Below are positions 60,552-64,000 of a DNA stretch of 64,000 bases, piece after piece. Under the pieces are notes generated by a model. It made no database searches. It saw nothing but the letters and a program-made list of their open reading frames with translations, and was not told the DNA's origin. How positions within the stretch are numbered: the stretch's first letter is position 1; each line of letters starts with the position of its first letter. Source of the stretch: Erythrobacter sp. F6033 (lineage in GTDB: Bacteria; Pseudomonadota; Alphaproteobacteria; Sphingomonadales; Sphingomonadaceae); assembly GCF_023016005.1 (NCBI RefSeq), contig NZ_JALKAZ010000001.1:2108001-2172000 (forward strand), given 5' to 3'. A program made the translations under genes and the position numbers.

Positions 60552-61577
60552 ATGGATAGGGTACTAGTTATGACATTGCCTGCTGACATCGCTGCAAACT
60601 CAGACTGGATTCCGCACCGCGTGGATTGGAACACGCGGCAGGTCGAATTCCTCAAAATTCCGAGCAGCAAATTTGTGGAGCCAGGCTTTCTGGCAGACTT
60701 TCAGCCGGCTGGGTCTAGCGACAAAGCCGTAATCAGCGCGACCGATGTGATGGCGATGGAGGCCGACACTGGCCCGCTCCACTTCATTTTCCACACCGCT
60801 TTCTGCCGCTCCACTCTGCTCAGCAAAGCATTGAATATTCAGGGTGTGTCTGTTGGAATGAGCGAACCGGGCATCTTCGCAAACCTCAATGGTGCAGGCG
60901 AGCAAGCCGCTCCTTTGGTGGAGCCGATCATGCGCCTCCTCGCGCGCGCGCGCAGCGATGCTCGGGCTGTATTCGTCAAGCCGACCAACCATTCCAACCG
61001 GCTGATCCCGCAATTGCTGCAATCGTGCCCCGATGCAAAAGCGATCCTGATGAGCAATCCGCTTGAGACCTTTTTGGAAAGCGTCGCGCGCAAGGGGATG
61101 CACGGGCGCAGATGGGCGCGAAATCTTCTGCTGGAAATGCAAAGCTATGCCGGGATGGATTTCGGGATGGACGAACGCGAGCTGTTTTGCATGTCAGACA
61201 TGCAGGCAGCGGGCCTCGCATGGTTCCTGAACCAGAATTACTTTCATGCCCTCGCCAGCAGCGCATTCGGGCCGAGGCTCAGGGTGCTTGATGGCGACGT
61301 GTTCAACAAGGAACGCGCCGCCACGATCAAGTCAGTGCTGGAATTCGCAGGCGTGGGACATCAGGATACGCACGTTGAGAACGCCGTAAATGGCCCGGCC
61401 TTTGCCAGCCATTCCAAACTAGGCGGCGGATTCGATGGCGATCCGACTGCAACAAAGGCAGCGCTGTCTGACACGGTTTCCGAAGAAATCGCTCAAGTCG
61501 CGCAGTGGGTTGGCATGATCATTCAGCAGACTGGGCAACCTCTGCCGCTCAAACAAACACTTTTCACGCCGCAATAG
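60552..61577 (+). CDS. Sulfotransferase-like P-loop protein, unknown substrate
   Basis: 341 residues (335 if the ATG at 60570 is used, which has a better AGGG Shine-Dalgarno sequence). FIFHTAFCRSTLLSKALN looks like the 5'-phosphosulfate loop of sulfotransferase-like proteins (x-x-C/S-R-S/T-x-L), and AVFVKPTNHSNRLIP and ILMSNPLETFLESV resemble the later PAPS/3'-phosphate region. I recognise it as the uncharacterised sulfotransferase-like group seen in sphingomonads. The usual catalytic base is not obvious. It is divergent from the enoyl-CoA hydratase, with a terminator 3' to it. Confidence 0.7.
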   Translation: MDRVLVMTLPADIAANSDWIPHRVDWNTRQVEFLKIPSSKFVEPGFLADFQPAGSSDKAVISATDVMAMEADTGPLHFIFHTAFCRSTLLSKALNIQGVSVGMSEPGIFANLNGAGEQAAPLVEPIMRLLARARSDARAVFVKPTNHSNRLIPQLLQSCPDAKAILMSNPLETFLESVARKGMHGRRWARNLLLEMQSYAGMDFGMDERELFCMSDMQAAGLAWFLNQNYFHALASSAFGPRLRVLDGDVFNKERAATIKSVLEFAGVGHQDTHVENAVNGPAFASHSKLGGGFDGDPTATKAALSDTVSEEIAQVAQWVGMIIQQTGQPLPLKQTLFTPQ

Positions 61578-61579
61578 AA

Positions 61580-61605
61580 AAGGGCGGCCCCGAAGAACCG
61601 CCCTT
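61580..61605. terminator. Terminator between the sulfotransferase-like gene and the acyl-CoA dehydrogenase gene
   Basis: AAGGGCGG (61580-61587) / CCGCCCTT (61598-61605), a compact stem between convergent genes, with A-rich and T-rich short flanks. Confidence 0.75.
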
Positions 61606-61629
61606 CCCTAATTCTGCAAAGATCGCCGC

Positions 61630-62760
61630 TTATGAAAGCGCGATATGCCGTTTCATGTGGTGATCGACATTGCCGAACTCGGAATCGAAGATCGTCAGAC
61701 GTTTGAAGTAAGCACCAATCGCCAACTCATCAGTCATGCCCATGCCGCCATGAATCTGGATCGCTTCCTGACCGATATGATGCGCTGCCTGGCCTAGGCG
61801 AACCTTAGCAGCGGAAACGGCCAGCTTACGGGTCCGCTCATCTGCGTCGAGGCGCAGCGTCGCCAGATAGGTCAGCGATACGGACTGCTCGTATTCGGTA
61901 TACATGTCGACCATGCGGTGCTGCAGCACCTGGAATTTGCCGATCGGCACGCCGAACTGTTTGCGCTGGCGCGAGTATTCGACGGTCATCGTGTGGGCGA
62001 CTTTCATCGCACCGCAGGCTTCCGCGCATTGTGCAGCGATGGCTTCATCCGTGACGCGCTCGATCAGCGGCAGAGCATTGCCCTCTTCACCAATCAGAGC
62101 CTCTGCCGGAACAGAGACGTTCTCAAAATAGACTTCGGAAGCATGGCGCCCGTCAACGGTCGGGTAATCGCGTGTGACGACGCCATCGGCGGACTTGTCG
62201 ACTACGAATACCGAAATGCCCTGCTTGTCCGTACGCTCGCCCGATGTGCGTGCGGTGACAATCAGATGGCTCGCCCATGGCGCACCGATGACAACCGATT
62301 TGTGGCCATTCAGCACATAGTCGCCGCCAGACTTCTTCGCGGTGGTTTCGAGGTTCGCATAGTCATACCGGCCCCGCGGCTCTGCATAGGCAAATGCAAA
62401 AACGCGGCTGCCATCGACGATAGCGCCAATGTGCTCTTCTTTCTGAGCCGCTGTGCCAGCATGCTTCAGAAAGCCGCCTGCGCAGACAACAGTCGGGACG
62501 AATGGCTCAACCACTAGGCCTTTGCCGAATTCTTCCATGACCACCATGGAATCGACGGCACCGCCGCCAAAACCGCCATCGTCTTCGCTGAAAGGCATGC
62601 CCAGAATACCGAGCTCGGCAAGCTGCGCCCACACTTCGGGCCGCCATCCGGCTTCGCTGGCAACCACGCCGCGGCGGGTGTCCCAATCATAGTTTTCGCG
62701 GACCATACGGGTCAGGCCGTCGCGAACCATGTCTTGTTCTTCGGTGAAATTGAAATCCAC
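61630..62760 (-). CDS. Acyl-CoA dehydrogenase family protein
   Basis: 376 residues. An FAD enzyme introducing a trans-2,3 double bond in acyl-CoA. Conserved segments are VVIGAPWASHLIVTA, TVEYSRQRKQFGVPIGKFQVLQHRMVDMY and the C-terminal FAD-closing QIHGGMGMTDELAIG. The active-site Glu expected near the HMKRH-type end or in the IHGG segment is not clear, so it may be a FadE-like subunit of a heteromeric dehydrogenase. It lies next to a second, longer ACAD gene 27 bp upstream in the same direction, as in pairs that form alpha2-beta2 enzymes in sterol side-chain oxidation. Confidence 0.92.
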   Translation of the reverse strand: MDFNFTEEQDMVRDGLTRMVRENYDWDTRRGVVASEAGWRPEVWAQLAELGILGMPFSEDDGGFGGGAVDSMVVMEEFGKGLVVEPFVPTVVCAGGFLKHAGTAAQKEEHIGAIVDGSRVFAFAYAEPRGRYDYANLETTAKKSGGDYVLNGHKSVVIGAPWASHLIVTARTSGERTDKQGISVFVVDKSADGVVTRDYPTVDGRHASEVYFENVSVPAEALIGEEGNALPLIERVTDEAIAAQCAEACGAMKVAHTMTVEYSRQRKQFGVPIGKFQVLQHRMVDMYTEYEQSVSLTYLATLRLDADERTRKLAVSAAKVRLGQAAHHIGQEAIQIHGGMGMTDELAIGAYFKRLTIFDSEFGNVDHHMKRHIALS

Positions 62761-62786
62761 TTATACTCTCCGGTATCGCTTGCGGC

Positions 62787-63995
62787 TTAGAGGCCGAGGA
62801 TCATCTTGGTGATGATGTTGCGCTGAATTTCGTTCGATCCGCCATAAATCGACGTTTTGCGCATGTTGAAATAGGTCGATGCGGCATGCTGCGCATAGTC
62901 CGGCCCTATCGGATACTGGTTTGAACCTGCATCACCCGGCACATTGGCGATATTGCCATAAAGCGGCGTGCCGTAACTACCGACAGCTTCCAGGGTCAGC
63001 TCGGTAAGGCGTTGCTGGATCTCGGTACCTTTGATCTTCAGGATCGAGCTTTCCGGACCGGGGCCTTTTCCAGCCTGCTCACCGGCCAGCGTGCGCAGCT
63101 CAGTGATTTCGAGCGCAGCGAGATCAATCTCAAGCTGGCTGACTTTGCGGGCAAAATCGAGGTCACTCATCAATGGCTCACCGTCGAGCATTTCCGATCC
63201 TGCAATCTCGCGCAGCTTTTCGACGCCGCGCTTGGAACGCGCAACACCAGCAATTCCGCTGCGCTCATGCGCGAGAAGGAACTTGGCGTAGGTCCAGCCC
63301 TTGTTCTCTTCACCGACAAGATTTTCGACCGGAACGCGAACGTCCGTCAGCCACGTTTCATTGACCTCGTATCCACCATCGATCAACTTGATCGGGCGCA
63401 CTTCAACACCAGGTGTGTTCATGTCGAGCAGGATGAAGCTGATGCCTTCCTGCGGCTTGGCTGCATCTGGATCGGTGCGGCACAGGAAGAAACCCCAGTC
63501 GGCGTACTGCGCCAAAGTGGTCCACGTTTTCTGGCCATTGATCACATAGTGATCGCCATCGCGCACGGCGGTGGTTTTCAGCGAGGCGAGATCCGAGCCA
63601 GCGCCCGGCTCTGAGTAACCCTGACACCACCATGTTTCGCCGCTGCGAATACCTGGCAGATGCTGAGCTTTCTGCTCTTCATTGCCGAAGGTGTAGATCA
63701 CCGGACCAACCATCGACACGCCAAAGGGAAGCGGCATAAGCGCGTTCACGCGGGCGTTCTCTTCCGACCAGATATAGCGCTGTGTCGGGGTCCAGCCGGT
63801 GCCGCCATATTGCTCTGGCCAAGCCGGAACGGACCAGCCCTTTTCACCCAGAACCTTGTGCCACGCGACGAAATCTTCCCGCGCAAGATCTTCGCGCAGG
63901 CCTGTATCGCCGAGATGCTTGGGATAGTTCGCTTCGATAAAGTTACGAACTTCCTCGCGGAACGCCACTTCTTCGGGCGTGAATTCAAGGTTCAT
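62787..63995 (-). CDS. Acyl-CoA dehydrogenase family protein
   Basis: 402 residues, complete (ATG at 63995, five bases from the window end). NLEFTPEEVAFREEVRNFIEANYPK, GEKGWSVPAWPEQYGGTGWTP, WCQGYSEPGAGSDLASLKT, VINGQKTWTT and YGGSNEIQRNIITKMILGL are ACAD/FadE motifs in order. The EIQRNI end is the FAD-binding C-terminus. It forms a same-strand pair with the following ACAD gene. Role: first oxidation step in beta-oxidation or a branched/steroid acyl-CoA route. Exact substrate unknown. Confidence 0.94.
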   Translation of the reverse strand: MNLEFTPEEVAFREEVRNFIEANYPKHLGDTGLREDLAREDFVAWHKVLGEKGWSVPAWPEQYGGTGWTPTQRYIWSEENARVNALMPLPFGVSMVGPVIYTFGNEEQKAQHLPGIRSGETWWCQGYSEPGAGSDLASLKTTAVRDGDHYVINGQKTWTTLAQYADWGFFLCRTDPDAAKPQEGISFILLDMNTPGVEVRPIKLIDGGYEVNETWLTDVRVPVENLVGEENKGWTYAKFLLAHERSGIAGVARSKRGVEKLREIAGSEMLDGEPLMSDLDFARKVSQLEIDLAALEITELRTLAGEQAGKGPGPESSILKIKGTEIQQRLTELTLEAVGSYGTPLYGNIANVPGDAGSNQYPIGPDYAQHAASTYFNMRKTSIYGGSNEIQRNIITKMILGL

Positions 63996-64000
63996 GGGGT

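Noticed and set aside
59566..60552. Enoyl-CoA hydratase start at 60552
   Set aside because: The extra 38 residues cover the divergent promoter and have no crotonase resemblance. The ATG at 60438 opens the family sequence.

Overview
This window looks like chromosomal DNA of an alphaproteobacterium, most likely of the order Sphingomonadales (Erythrobacteraceae-like). The reasons are fairly GC-rich coding sequence, the gene order argS-SPOR-nagZ-scpA-scpB-tatA-tatB-tatC, a Bpt aminoacyl-transferase beside tamA/tamB, a short type-2 ArgC, glnB-glnA, and a cpa/tad pilus locus. The genus is an inference. I saw no rRNA, tRNA, CRISPR array or replication origin.

Layout. 1-13.8 kb: the end of an ABC-F ATPase, a lipoprotein, rimB-rimK (ribosomal protein S6 tail modification), an S9 peptidase, two tandem paralogous SDRs, a pterin dehydratase, ccmA-ccmB, map with a small Cys-rich protein, a RsiV/DUF4163-like lipoprotein, an M17 aminopeptidase, an SH3-only protein and argC. 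13.8-16.2 kb: a complete IS1595-type insertion element with 36-37 bp terminal inverted repeats. It carries passengers: a HEPN-like protein, a small HTH protein, two tiny ORFs and a compact array of RNA/DNA hairpins. 16.3-18.1 kb: glnB-glnA. 18.4-26.5 kb: a trypsin-like autotransporter, a membrane GGDEF-EAL protein, an XRE regulator plus membrane protein with three tandem operators, an HExxH protein and a GH24 lysozyme. 26.5-38.6 kb: tamB, tamA, bpt, ilvA, a hydroxyisobutyrate-dehydrogenase-like enzyme, an amidohydrolase and a small exported protein. 38.7-45.6 kb: a long minus-strand operon from argS to tatC. 45.7-51.4 kb: a lipoprotein, ispH-thrB-rnhA, a 59-residue YegP-like protein, an FAD oxidoreductase and a lipase-like hydrolase. 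51.5-59 kb: cpaA-cpaB-cpaC-cpaD-cpaE-tadB-tadC, without the motor ATPase cpaF and without an Flp pilin gene. 59-64 kb: a MarR regulator, an enoyl-CoA hydratase, a sulfotransferase-like protein and two acyl-CoA dehydrogenases, probably a fatty-acid or CoA-thioester catabolic cluster.

The most interesting segment is the passenger-bearing insertion element between argC and glnB. Its ends are clear inverted repeats, its transposase is intact, and its cargo (a HEPN-like RX4H protein, an HTH protein and about 130 nt of stacked hairpins) has the look of a small selfish or defensive module. That role is inference. Other notable points are the cpa/tad locus with three hairpins where cpaF would sit, the triple operator before the XRE gene, a possible sigma-54 promoter just inside the element-glnB boundary, and several small genes that length cut-offs would miss.
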